Shown here piece after piece: positions 1-13,200 of a stretch of DNA of 64,000 bases. The notes under the pieces are model-generated. The model made no database searches. It had not been told where the DNA came from and saw only the letters and a program-made list of their open reading frames with translations. Origin of the DNA: Lichenostomus cassidix (taxonomy: Eukaryota; Chordata; Aves; Passeriformes; Meliphagidae); contig CM039183.1 of the NCBI GenBank assembly GCA_008360975.2, positions 54,397,350 to 54,461,349 on the forward strand, in the 5' to 3' direction. The translations under genes and the position numbers were made by a program. Numbering within the stretch: the first letter of the stretch is position 1; the number at the start of each line of letters is the position of its first letter.

Positions 1-1222
1 TGGTCATTGCTGCTGGGACTCTGGATAAAATTGTAGTCTAAAATAGTGCAACTGTTTTACTATGGAAACCATAGCAGCTCTGCTGGTTCCTGGTATTCTC
101 AAAAACATTACCAGGAGAAAGTTACACATACAGCAAAGTGTGGCAGAAGTCCCTACTTTTAAGAATTTAGAGAGTTACAGGTCCCTTTCCCTCTATATTT
201 AGAACATTAAAAATATAGGGGCAGATAGAATAAGTATTTGCTTCTCATCTTATTGCATGCAGAGTTCAAAGTGCTGCTCAAAGAAAAGCAAAAATTTCTG
301 GAGGGCAGGTTTTTGAATGATCTTACATTTAGTTACTTATATTTAAGGAAATCTTCCATAATAAAAATTCTGTTCTGCAATAGTCTAACTGGAGAGGAGA
401 AAATATTCTACCATTCGCTTTTCCACTGGTGATTTGTAACAGAGTGGTAGAATACCTGAAGATTGATTTGGTTTGTTAAATTAGTTTTAGGCAATAATTT
501 ATTGTGGCACTTAGGACCCAGCTTGGCCCTTTATTTTTTTATTTTATTTTTTTAATTTCACATACTAGGAGCACCTACATACTCTAGGTGTTTATGTGAA
601 ATGAGCAGGTTATGAGTCTAACTATACAGAGAAATGTTATTAGGATGACCTTGATAAAACTGAAAATCTTTAGCCTAATGGGTGCTTCTGCTCCAAAAGT
701 CTTGATTTACTCATGTAGTTTCATTGCTGCCAATACCTCATCAGCACTGCCACAAAGATATAAATGAACTACTGGGTGAAAAGCGGGGGGAGGGGGAAGC
801 TATTTAACCAGGAAAAAAATTACACAAAACTTTATATTGCATGACATATATTTGGGAAAGTCAACAATTGAGATTTAAATTGCAACTAAGAAATATGGTC
901 AATATATGGAAACATACATGTGCTACCTTCCTTCTGTCTATCTATCTGTAAGTAAAAATGTGAGGGAAAGGTATTCCACTGCTGCTTACTAAAGAACAGT
1001 GTAATTAGTAGTGGAGTAAAGTGTGTGGAAGATGTGCAAAATTCCAGCCATTGACTGGAACAGAATCTGATAGGGTATGCAAATAGAAGAATACTACATT
1101 TCTCCTGCTTCAAGATAAAAGTACTATGCTTACACTACTGATCTTTGAAATGATGCCATGAATGTCAGTTATTGATGTATCTTGTTTATTTGAAGAAAGT
1201 ATGTTTTGATTATTTTCTGTAG
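1..1222 (+). other. Intron upstream of window exon 1 (partial)
   Basis: AT-rich intronic sequence ending in the acceptor TTTTCTGTAG. It has a T-rich run near 531-556 and a short G-rich run at 784-797. I see no exon, RNA gene or recognisable mobile element. Confidence 0.7.
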
Positions 1223-4200
1223 GAAATTAGGAAGCATATTCACAAGCATGGAGAAAATCACAGCTGGCTGAAATCTAGACTCACTGTTTTGTCCACACTA
1301 TGTCCTGATTTGGAGGCCAAAGAGACAGAGGATGAGCTCTGTAGACTTTCCAATGACTTCAAGAGACTTCTAGATTTGCTGGCTGAGGTACAGTATGAGA
1401 GACACAAGAACTCTGCATTTACAGTGTCACATGAAATGACATCAGTCATAGCTTCACAAGTTCCCTGCTGTGTTTTTTTAATTAAGCCACAAGCCTTCAG
1501 CAAGGAAAAATTAATTTGTACTCCATGGGTAGCAAAGTATTGAGAGTAGTAGGCAAAAAATACTGACATTATTACAGTGGATCTTTCCCTTTGCAGAATT
1601 GGAAAGTATCATAGTAAATGTCTCTGGAATCAAAATGTCCATATTTCTGGGGTTTTTTAAATCAGTTCAGAATGAACATTGCCAAAACCATGATGTACAT
1701 CAGCTAATGGATACAGAATTTTACTTTAATCTTGATTTATTTATCTTTTATGCTGAAATAAAGCACTACTTTGAGGTCACGTCTAGTCATTAAGGACATG
1801 GATCACACGCTGAATTTGCAGGAAAAGGCTGCAGTTCTCTGAGGCCTGAATGAAAATGACATACTGTAACTGTGGAAATCGTGGGACATTTATAACTCAT
1901 AACAAGTGAAATCTCTCAGAGCCACTGAACCCTTGAGTTCTGTCGGCTCTCAGGGAACTTACTGCTTCACAGTTTATACAGTTAAAAGAAAAATTAGGTG
2001 AAACTTACAGCATCTTGCACTTAAAAGGTAGATTAGACCCACTTAAAAAAAAAAAAAAAAGGAGTTCAGGAGAGAGAAAGAGTTCAGACTTCTAATTTCA
2101 TTGTTACTGTCAGTTCTTGTGGACGGGTTTCAAATGCATGAAAGTTCTGTGTATTTATTGAAATTTCTCTAAGCTTCTGTGGTGTGAAAACTGTGGAAAG
2201 TTTGAGCAAGAAATGTGATTTCCAACTGAGTGTAAAAAGCTTAAGATACTATTTTATTTTTTTAGTTTCTTGGGGGGTGTTTTTTGGAGTTAAATTATTT
2301 TTGCTTTTTGTTTCCTCTAAAAGTCAGAACTAAGGGTAAGTTAATGAGGGTAAGTTAATGAGGATAATAAAAGGAAATAGGAGGTCGAATTATACTTCAT
2401 TTGAATCTAAAAGCATAATCTAAATGGTACTATATACACTATAGTTAAATGACTACTGATTCTCAGAAGTCTGAATACTATTTATAAAGCTTGTTAATCA
2501 GATGGATGAGACTGTTTAGTCAAGGACTGATACTGGGTATTTCCAGAGTTCAGCAGTGTTTTTGGAGTGTAAAAACTAAACAGGAAAGTGAATGGCTTGA
2601 ATTTGAATGACTCTCCAAAGTAAAAAAGGGAAGGAAAGGAAAAGGAAAAAAAAAACAAAGGAAGGAAAAGGATCTAGAATACTTTGTGATTAAAACTTTA
2701 AAACACAGGGAGCCATACGAAGAACAGAGCCTGTACTGAGAATCAGCTACAAATACTTAGCTGAATCTGGGTGAGTTTACAAGGATAAGTATGTTTTTTC
2801 TAAGTGATCACCAATAAGCAGCTGTCACAGATGGCTATTTGTCATACAGCAACGTAATAGGGGGTATGTTTGAACAAGAAAAAGGTCTCCTCAGGCATAT
2901 TTTAAGTCTAAAGACACTTTTTCAGTGTAAACTTAAAGGTGTCAGGAATACTGGAGATAAAAATGGTTTTAATTTTGAAAATCTACTGCATGTTTGAAAA
3001 AATATTCCAAATGTAAGTGTACCCTTAAAATACAGATGTGTCTTTCAACATGAAATACTTAAAGTTATCTGTAATTGTAGATTGAAAATACTTTAGGCGC
3101 TGTTGGAGACTGTGTCCAGTATAAGGAAGAAGTTAAAAGTGCAATAGAAGAGTTAATCAACAACTCTAAAGAAGTCCAAGCAGAGGCTGAAAAGATCCTG
3201 GATACAGAAAGTTTAATACAAGCTCAGCAACTACTGCTTCATCATCAGGTAGGGCAATTACTCATGTCCATATCCAATTTTTTTTTAAAAGAAGAATTTG
3301 TGTTCTGACAAAATTTTGTTATGTCCATTAACATAAGCCTTTATATTTAAACTTGGAAGAGTTATGAAGGAAACAGTCCCTTATTGCCTAGTGTTGATTT
3401 ATTTTAATGAAAAATATTTTCAGTATTTTTTAAATGTTAAATGTCAACTTCTATTTCATATGGATTTTTGGGCACAATACACCTGAAAAACAAGTTTCAT
3501 TCACTTTAAATTTTGGGTAAGTGTACTCTGCAAATTTGTAGACTCTTTTTACCTTTTTAAAGCTTGAGTTGCAGATTTAATTATGGTAAATTGTCAATTT
3601 ACAATTCTGGCTTTAGAAATTTCTCTGTTTTAGCTGTTTGATGTGGCCCCAGTTCTAAATGTTGGAGGGAAGGTGTTCCTCTAGCCTTACTTCCTTCTCT
3701 GAATAGCTGTTGTGGCAGATGGACCTCCATTCTGTAGCAGTAGAACAGGAGGTTTTTTATGCACTGTTAACAAATCAAAACATCTACAGGCTACAGTAAT
3801 AATCAATGATATGGCTTTTAAGGCCAAATATGGGAAATTAACTTTGTGAGCTGCTCAAAGATAATGAGAATAGGAATAATTTACTGCCAATGTTTGGGCA
3901 TAATTTGTTTTATATTAACATCAATTTCTGTGGAGTCAGACAGCTTCCTGTCTGACTGAGTACTTCCAAGTCTTACCTGATTCTTATATAAACTTTTTGG
4001 TTTTTATAAGCACTATTGTATGTGTAAAGGTTTGTATTCATTCTTTAAATACTCTTCATTCCTTATCCATTTTAGGAGAGGTAGTAGAAATAGTTAACTT
4101 CTCCTTGAGTTCTTTTTCTTATGGTATGGAGTCTCTCAAGGTAGAAACATATTTTGGCACAGACCTGAAAGTACCCAGAACAGAATTGAGCTAGCTGTGA

Positions 4201-7200
4201 GTTTACCTAGCAAGGCTGGCATGGCTCAGGCATGTTAGGAGAGAGGATGTATTCTTAGGAGTTCCTGATAGTGCTACAAACCAAAACACGTCTGGGACAG
4301 AGTTACACAGCTTTGCCTATCTCCTCCTGCTCTCTAATAAGGTTGATATATTGCTTTGTTCAATCTGAGGCTCCAACCTGTGCCTCAGGAGTGCAGAGCA
4401 GACAGACCTGGTTGCAGTGATGAGGAATACAAGCACCTGTGACTCCTGCTGTGGTTGTTCAACTGCTGCAGCTTCTGCTTCCTCAAATATGCTTTGGATA
4501 AATGGCCACATTTTCACTCTTTTTCTCACATTCATATGCCACAAATATAGCATTTGAAATTTTGGAAGCCAAGGCATATACTTGATGAGTCTGTGAGACC
4601 CTCAAGAATACTTCCCCAGTTTATCCCTTTGTCTGCCACTCTCATCGCACACCCCTGCAAAAGCAGAAAAGGGCTGCATCTTGCCAATTTGCCAAAGGGT
4701 CTGAATAGTCTAATCATTCCTGTTGGATGAACCCTTTTAGCAAAGGACAAGGAGACTCCGTGCAAAAAGGCAAGATGTGCAAAAGCAGATTTCCCAAGCC
4801 AAGCGATTGCAGATCGAAGGTGGCCTGCCCAGCACAGTGCGAGAGGATTTACAGAAGTTAGAGGGAACACTGGAGAACATGCAGCAAACTATGGAGAAAC
4901 GGGAGGAGCAACTGCAGGTGGGTCCTTTGCACATGGAAATAAGACCTCATGCTTTTTATTTCCTCTTTTCTTTTTTTTTTTTTAACTTAGGAAAATCCAA
5001 TCTTTTTTAGTATCAAAAAACTGAGCTCATTTTCTCTCCTCTGACTCTTGGTCGTTGGGGTTTTCATGATCAGTACCTCTATAAAAACTTCTTGAAGCTA
5101 CTGTATATCTCTTAAATAATAAAGAAATAGCATTCTGTCTGGCAGTGTTTAAAAGTTCCAGCTATTCAGTCATAATAGTTAAGAGTTTGAAATAATATAT
5201 CTGTGAATTAATTTTTAGATTATGTGTCTCTCCTGGTTACTAAAGATGGCATTGCTCTTTGAGTGTCCTTAGGCTGGATATTAGGTTAATAACATCTGAT
5301 GTGCAAATATAATCCTTACCACTACTGTGTGAAATGCTGTGATTCTAAATTTGAAGAAGCAAGGAGAAAGTCACAGGGAAATCAAATGGACTACTTCAGC
5401 TTGTAAAACTAATCACCGACTGAACTGGGATTAGAATTTATAGTTTCTTGCACCCATATGTGATTTGCCCTTTACATTTTTCTCAGCAGAATATTAATCC
5501 AAATGAGCACTGTTCCATGCAAATGTTTGAAGTCACCCAAACTATTTCTCATGAGAAAACACAAGATGAGAAACATGATCAGTAAACCTCAAATAACTTC
5601 TTAAAGTAAACCTTTATTATTAAAACCCATTTTTTCTCTAAGAATTCCCATATATAAAGTCTTAAGCTCTGCTTCAGAATCAAGAAGATAATTTTTTAGG
5701 CAGTCATATTCTTGTGACTGGTAATTAAATGCTATATGCTAATCAAAACCCTACATTATCAGAAAAGAGCAAATAGGTCCATATGTGTGATTTTGCACAT
5801 ATGGAGTAGGGATTTTATTTTACCATTTAACTGTAATTTATTTAATTAAAGAACTTGAAAATCCTTCTAGGTATTTTTGACTACTTGTCACTATAAGTCT
5901 CTGGAATTTATTACTTCAGACTTCTTACAGGACATTCAAATATATGATTTAAATATTACTGGCAACTTAGAGAGCAGCGCTTTTGAAGCACAGCACAGTA
6001 TGAATCAGTGAAAATGCAAGGAAAAAAAATTATTTCATTTAGAAGAGTTTCATCTACTCACTGTCAAGTAAATGGCTTTTCAGGAAATATTATTTTATGT
6101 CAAGACTTTCTCTTTTTTCCTTTTCCAGTAACGTACAGTGAAAATCTTGTTTTCTCCCCTTTCATCTCCTTCTGTTCCTGTTTTGGTTTTGTTTTTCTGT
6201 CTTTTAGGTCACAATAAATAAATGGGAGCAGTTTGAAAGAGACAAAGAAACAGTAGTAAAATACCTCAATCAAGCAAGCTCTGTACTGGAACGTATTTTA
6301 AACTTCAGCAGTTTAGAGAGCCTCTCCTCAGAACTGGATCAGACAAAGGTATTGACTGTGTGAAATGCAGGAACTGCAGTATCTTTCTGCCTTGCCTGTG
6401 GACATGTGCTGAGTGCATTGCCTTCAATCTTCGCATGGTTTCACATCAATGCAAGTGCAAATTGCATATTGCATATATTACACAGAGGAGAGACTGCATG
6501 AACTGTTTAGAGGTAAAAAGTCATTTTATGGAAAGTGAAGGATTTCTTAAAATCTGCATCTGAACCGTACGTATGAAAGTTAAAATGGTTTTGGGGACTT
6601 CCCATTTCAGGCTCAATAATCATCTGTGCTGGTAATCCAGTGCTGAGCACTTGAATATCGACATTAATAGGGTGCACTTTGGCAAGGTTGTGTGGAATGT
6701 GACAAATAGCAGCCCTAGCCCTGAGAAGAAAAAGGAGAGTCTTCTACCCCATGGAAACAAGCCATAACATGCCATTTGCCCTTAGAAACACAGAATTATC
6801 AGCTCATTTTATTTACTGCTACAGAAGTAATAACAGGACTTATTTTTTCGTCAGTACCATGGTTTACAAACTGCTGTTAATCTTTGATGAAGGCAATAAT
6901 AAATTATACCTATCTTGATTATGCTTAGCATCGATTGTTCTGGTGTGTGGCTTTACTGTTTGTGACAGAAAAGAGTTGTTAGACAAAGTGAAAATACGAA
7001 ATATTAGATATTGCAAAATTCACTGTGTAAATGGTAGGATCTAAATCTAAGTAAAGATGCATGTAATCTTCTGCAGTGCAAAAGTAAATTTTTTTAAGAG
7101 CTATAGAAGAAACGTTGATTTTTTGAGTTAAAAACTTTTGCACATATAGCTTCTCTTGATAAATTTAATTCAATCTAGTTTTTTCAAATGAACTTTTCTT

Positions 7201-10200
7201 AAATGCAACACAAAATTAACTTTCTTCAGAGTTTTTTTTTAATGTATTTACACATTCAAAATATACATGTAGGACACAGGTGCTATTTTCTAACCACAAA
7301 AATTGAGGAAAAATATTTTTTGTGTAACTATATGAAACTCTTTATCACTGTATTAATACATCTTGCATCCTTACAGGAACTTTCTAAACAAACTGAAGCA
7401 ATGGCAGTACAGGCTGAGAATTTGGTGAAGAATTCCTCTGAGATACAGCTTGGTTCAAAGAACAAGCAGTCCCTTCAGCATCAGGCAAAATCAATCCAAG
7501 AACAAGTGAAAAAAGTGGAAGTTACTCTTGAAGAAGAGTATGTTCTAAACAAGTCCTAATATTTATTCTTCACTATAAAATTGTATCAGATTTCTAGAAT
7601 ACCTTGTCAGCATTTTGTGTTGTCTCATCAGCTCTGTCATTTACTGCTTGCTCTGGCATAGTAACCCAGTTATGGTACCAAATATGTCAAAAGAGTGTGT
7701 GCAAACAAAATATTTTCTTTTAATAATATGTAGTTCATAAAAGTTAGTTACATTTAACCTGTCACTTACCTTTAAGCCCCAGTCTTGTGAAGAAGGGATG
7801 ATTGAGCTCATTCTTGAGGTACTGGACTCTTTTGGAAAGAAAAATCTCAGTTCAAGTATTAGAGCAGCACATTTACCACATTCACCTCTGTTTTCAATAT
7901 TCCACTTTCTCTATAGCAGTGTCAAGAAGTGCCTTCATTTTAGCTGAACACCCAGATTACATTTCACGGGCAATATCAGAAGTTGCTCCTGCTGCAAATA
8001 AAACAAAGGCATCATTTTCCAGATTTTGATTAAAAAGTAAAGGGCCAAACTCCAAGGAAAGCTTTATAAATATTTGGAGCTTTTTGTATTTTTAAAAGTT
8101 TCATCCCTTCTCTCAAATGAGTAATTCAGTTATTGAACCTGTAACTCAAATTCAGAATGTTGTTATTCTCATTTTACCCCTATACACATACCTTTGTATG
8201 TATGTATGAAATCAGTATTTTTGCATACACCAGATCTGATACATGAGTCATAGAGAATATGACTGAAGGGCAATGCCCAAATAATTGGGTTTTTTTCCCC
8301 CATAATAACCACTGTCATGCTAATCTGATTTTAATTTAGTGCCATTTTCTTCCTCATGTGGAAGAACAGCTATAAACCAGAATAATTAGCCTGAACAGCA
8401 AATGGTGATCTGACCTTTTATATAATGCTTTCTCCAATATGAAGTGTTAGAGTGATTTGCAGTCAAATTCTACCATCTTTTACAAAATACTTTACACATA
8501 ATTTTCTCTGATGTTAGAGAGAAAACTAGTGCAATTTTTCAGTCCAAGAAATTTACCTTTTCCAATGAGTATTCACTTTTTAAATAAAATAATTTATTTT
8601 TAAATTAAAGTCATCATTGATATACCCTTTCAATGTAGATATGGAATAGGTTTTAGTTGAATGTATGGATTATACAGAATGTCTGTGCTAATGTAACAGA
8701 TAATAAGAAGCTAAATACCTTTTGAAAAACATGCAAGTATATACAACTGTCTGTAGTAGATCTACAGAACATATAGTAAGTGTGTAAGGGTTAAATTTTA
8801 ACTTGCATCGTCAATAAAATCTTATCCCAACTAATTTTAATGTGAATGTATTCCAAATACATACAGTACAAAGCATGCTGATGAACAGGAAAAGGAGAGA
8901 AAAGTTTGAGCAGCTCTCCACAGTCAGCTACAGCAAGGACTTGTCCCATCTGTTTTCCAAGGAGATCATGCATAGCTGTACAGTGTGTTTGGGATGATAT
9001 TCTTTACAGTCTGTGGCTTTCTTAAAACTACAACAAAGGCATAAAACAGCAGTTGTGATTTGGTCCCTTGATTCTGATTTTCAGCTGTATTTTCATGGGC
9101 TGAACTTGAGTGACATATTTTTGCACATTGTTTTCCTACAAATAACTTGAATTTGCATACACTCTTATCAGTAAATGGCTGTTGACATTCCTATTTATTT
9201 TTCATTTTGAAAATAAATAAGAAAAAATAAAAAGGCCAATTTTTACATTTTTACACTACATCTTTTCTTAAAGCTTCCTCTATCTTTAATGAGGGGGAAA
9301 AGTTAAAAACTTTTTACCATGGAATGGTTTTTAGGCTATATTTAGAAAGAAAATGTATTTTGAAATTTTGTAATATTCAAACTTTTATGATGAAACTCTA
9401 ATATATACAGTGAAATAGAAAATGCGTGTTTTGCAAGCTGTGTGCAGGGCCTGCATTAGCAGTGGTTTCAGTTACTTGAAAGGAGCAGAAACTTGTATAC
9501 TGGAAGTTAATGCTGTTAGGCCTTGTATAATGGCCTTAGACTTCTTACTTGTGACAAAAAAAAGGTGCTTTGCTTGCAATCCTAGACATAGAGGAATCAG
9601 TCATAATCTGCCTCTGTTTAACATACCTATAACGTATGTTCCAAAGAATATAAAACTATTCATTTTGAGGGAGTTGAGTCACATTTGCTGTTGATTCTTT
9701 GGCTTGATATCAAATCATTGCCACAGCAAACACAAACTTCCTATCAGATGGGGAGATTGCTGCTATAAAAAAGCAAGATCAATAAAGCAGTCAAGCATTG
9801 GTGACTACGTGTATGACCACATTGCACTGGTTTCAGTCATTCTGGTCTAGGGACTAAATTATGAACATCTATGCACTCAGTTATCTTAATATTTAGATTT
9901 CTGAAATAATCATTCCATGTTATTTCACAGAAATTGCATCCTGTTGATGTTCCTTTTCCTTTCTCTTCCTGCTATGATGACATTCTTGTACAGCTGATGA
10001 ATAAAGCTGTACTTTCTTTTACCTCTCAATGTCCCCACTATGGCTAATGCAATTGTTTGACTTTTGGTGCATAGTCTAAGAGAGAACCATGTTTGAATTT
10101 AGATGCACAACTCGGTCCTCTAAAATAGGGAGTTTTTCAAATGACCCTCCTGTACATTGAAGAGGTTCCATTTTTGTTTTAGCAAGAATATGGGCGGCTT

Positions 10201-13200
10201 CATTATATTAAACTGTTTATTCTCTCTAATTGATTTGGTTAATTTTAGTATTAAAAGCATGGAAATGGTGAAAAACAAGTGGGATCATTTTGGCAATAAT
10301 TTTGAAGCTCTGTCCATCTGGATAGCTGATCAAGAAAAAGAACTGGAAACTTTGGAAAGATCATCATCTCCTTTGGACATACAGATCAGCCAAATCAAGG
10401 TGATTAGTTCTTGTTGTGTTCAGTATTAAAAGCCCATTTATCTGTTATTTTGCTAGAGGCCCAATGGCAGAAGAAACATTTTACATATTTCAAAACTACC
10501 AGGATGAAATCATGGCACATTGTATACATGAATACCAAGCAGTAAGGTCTTACATGAACTAAAGGAAAATTCTTACAGGCTGCCTTCTCTTTTAGTGTTT
10601 GGTTTACATATATGAAGTCTTCATGTGTATGGTTAAAAATATAATTTATACCCTCTTTATTTTTTGAGTAATCTGAACTGGTGTACAAAATAGCTACAGA
10701 AATACAAGTTTGGGTTTTTTTAAAATATTCATCAGCTAGTGGCTATAGAACTTGATTTTAATCTTGCAAGCTAAAGTTACAACTTGATTTATGTACCTTT
10801 TATGCTGAATTAATAAAGAAACTATTGCTCTTCGTAGCTTGAAAACCTACATAACATTTACTGTTATTATATTTGCACTGTCTTAAATTCTGTGTACGTT
10901 CCTGTAGATACACAGTGGTTTAGTTTTGAATTGCTGACTGAGGTGCATATTGTCTGCAAGCATTGCATTTCAAGGGCTGACTTTGTATCTTTCCACAAAT
11001 GAAAATGTGAAAATGTACCTTCTCTGGAACTGCATGTTTCTAAGGGTGCAGGGTTTTTCAATAGGGGGTACACATAGCCATTTCCTCTTTTCTGTGACCT
11101 ACTTGCTCTTCAGAAGGTGCACAGGTGTGCAGCTGCTTGCAGACCAGCTTGCCATTATTTCCAAAGGATCCCATAAGGCACTTGTTTCATGCGACAGAAA
11201 CAGTTTATCAACAGATTTCCCTGTTCTTAATTTGTTCAAAACTTTACATAGACTAAATAAATAAAATTTCTTGACTTCATCATTGAAGAACAAAACAATG
11301 CTTGAATTCTTGCTTCATCACCACAGAAATTTAAAAAGAGCTTCCTTATGAAATAATATGTATGCACTTATTCCACTGGAATATACGTATATATAATGTT
11401 GTCTCGCTTTTCAGTAAGTAATGGACAGGATTCCAGTGTTTGAGACAGAAAATAAGTGCATCAAATGATACTAATATTGCATTCCAGTGTGCCAGTTCTT
11501 GTCTGTTTGAATGATGCCTACTTAAGCCCTACTAGCCTATTCCAACCGAGTTCCCAGAAAGGTTGTTCCTTACTACAGATGCAGATAAGCAGTGGTTTTT
11601 ACACTGCATTGAAAGTTTCTGAAAATTCCATCACAATTCTTACACTTTAAACACCCCAGCCAGCAGAGGATGCTTATAAACACCTGAGTGAACAGACATA
11701 AAGCAGAGAAAATGCTCCACATGAGGCATAGGGTACATCGTTGTACCTCAGGTGAACTAGTGAGCTTTATGAGCTGTGATATGTGAAACAAGTCATCTCA
11801 CCTCCAGTGCATGGGCGTAGCTGCTACTTCAGCAGCATTGCTTTGTGCCTGATTTTGAAGAATTTGTTGTTTGTTGTAAGTTTCCTGATGAACCAGTCTG
11901 TGTCACAACACTAATCAGCACACTTAGTAATTTTCAGTACACCGTATTAGTAAGGAAAATTTCAACACCGGGCAACTGAATAAAAAATATTGTGCTTTTT
12001 GATACCTTTGGCTGATCAGATAAAAGGCCTGGGGTCAGCTGAATGTAATTATCCTACATGGCAGTGGTAGTATTCTACTTTTGGTGATGCTGATTGCAAA
12101 GCCCCAGTGACTTCAGCAGAGCCAGATTTTCACCTACACATTTTCTCAGTAATTCCTGGTGGAACAAAATGACAGTTATCACAAGTAGTTACCATTGGTG
12201 GCAGACTCAGTGAGAGTTTGAAAGCCTCAATTATCCACCTTCTTTTATGTAACTGAGTGAATTTAACAGAATAGCGTAGGAGTGAGAAAGCACTGCCTCA
12301 TTTGTATCTGCTGCATTGTTAGGTAATTTCAGCTTCAGGGCTGCAAATCCAGTATTTTTCCTCAGCAACATGTTCTCGTGCAAAAAAAGATACTTTATAA
12401 TCCAAATTAATTCAGAATATATTGCATAAAGTGACACTATAAATTCTTATAGCACCACTTTTTTTTTCTGACAGTCACCCTGCTAATTTTTGACTGAATG
12501 TTGCAGTAAGCCACTCCTGAGCTTTGTAATGGCAAGAAAGAGACCATATTTTTATCACAATTATCGCAGGAGTTGAGCACTACCTATGCTTTGAGAGTGC
12601 ATTTTCAAGAAAGTTTTTGGTTGCTTTCATATACATACATATCATAACATTTTTAGATCTGAGATTGCTATTGCCATTTCAGTTTCAAAGAAATTACTTG
12701 GGTCTTTCAAATCTCGCCCAGTGCGTGTTTTCCATTGCTTTTGAGAACTCCATGGACATGATACATCAGCAGTAATTTAAAAAAAAGAAAAAAAACTGTT
12801 GTGAATAAAAGCTTCTTTCCAAGTTCCTTGGTGCCAGCTGGATAAATAGACACTGAATGAGAAACACTGTAAGTTTCTTTTTGGGATGATGTAGCTGCCA
12901 GGTTTGCCTCTAATCTGCAATAAGGCAAGTGCAAAATAACAGGAGACAATTGCTATCATGCAGCTGCTAAAATGTAAAGCCAGTGCTGTTTGTCTTTATG
13001 CATTTACTAATTGAGGTACAAGACAGATGAAAAGTGCCAAAAACCATTATCACCCTTGTTTCATGGTTTCCTATCTATACTGTAATGTGGTTCTTTATTT
13101 AATCTTCTGCCTGAGGGCATACTCACCCTACCTTATGATCTAATCAGATTTATCCTTTATTGTACCATAGTATTTTCAATTAGAAAATGAAAACAATACT

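Noticed and set aside
4317..4870. Overlapping minus-strand frames of 86 and 112 codons near exon 3
   Set aside because: They run through the antisense of exon 3 and its intron, have no recognised domain and are probably chance.
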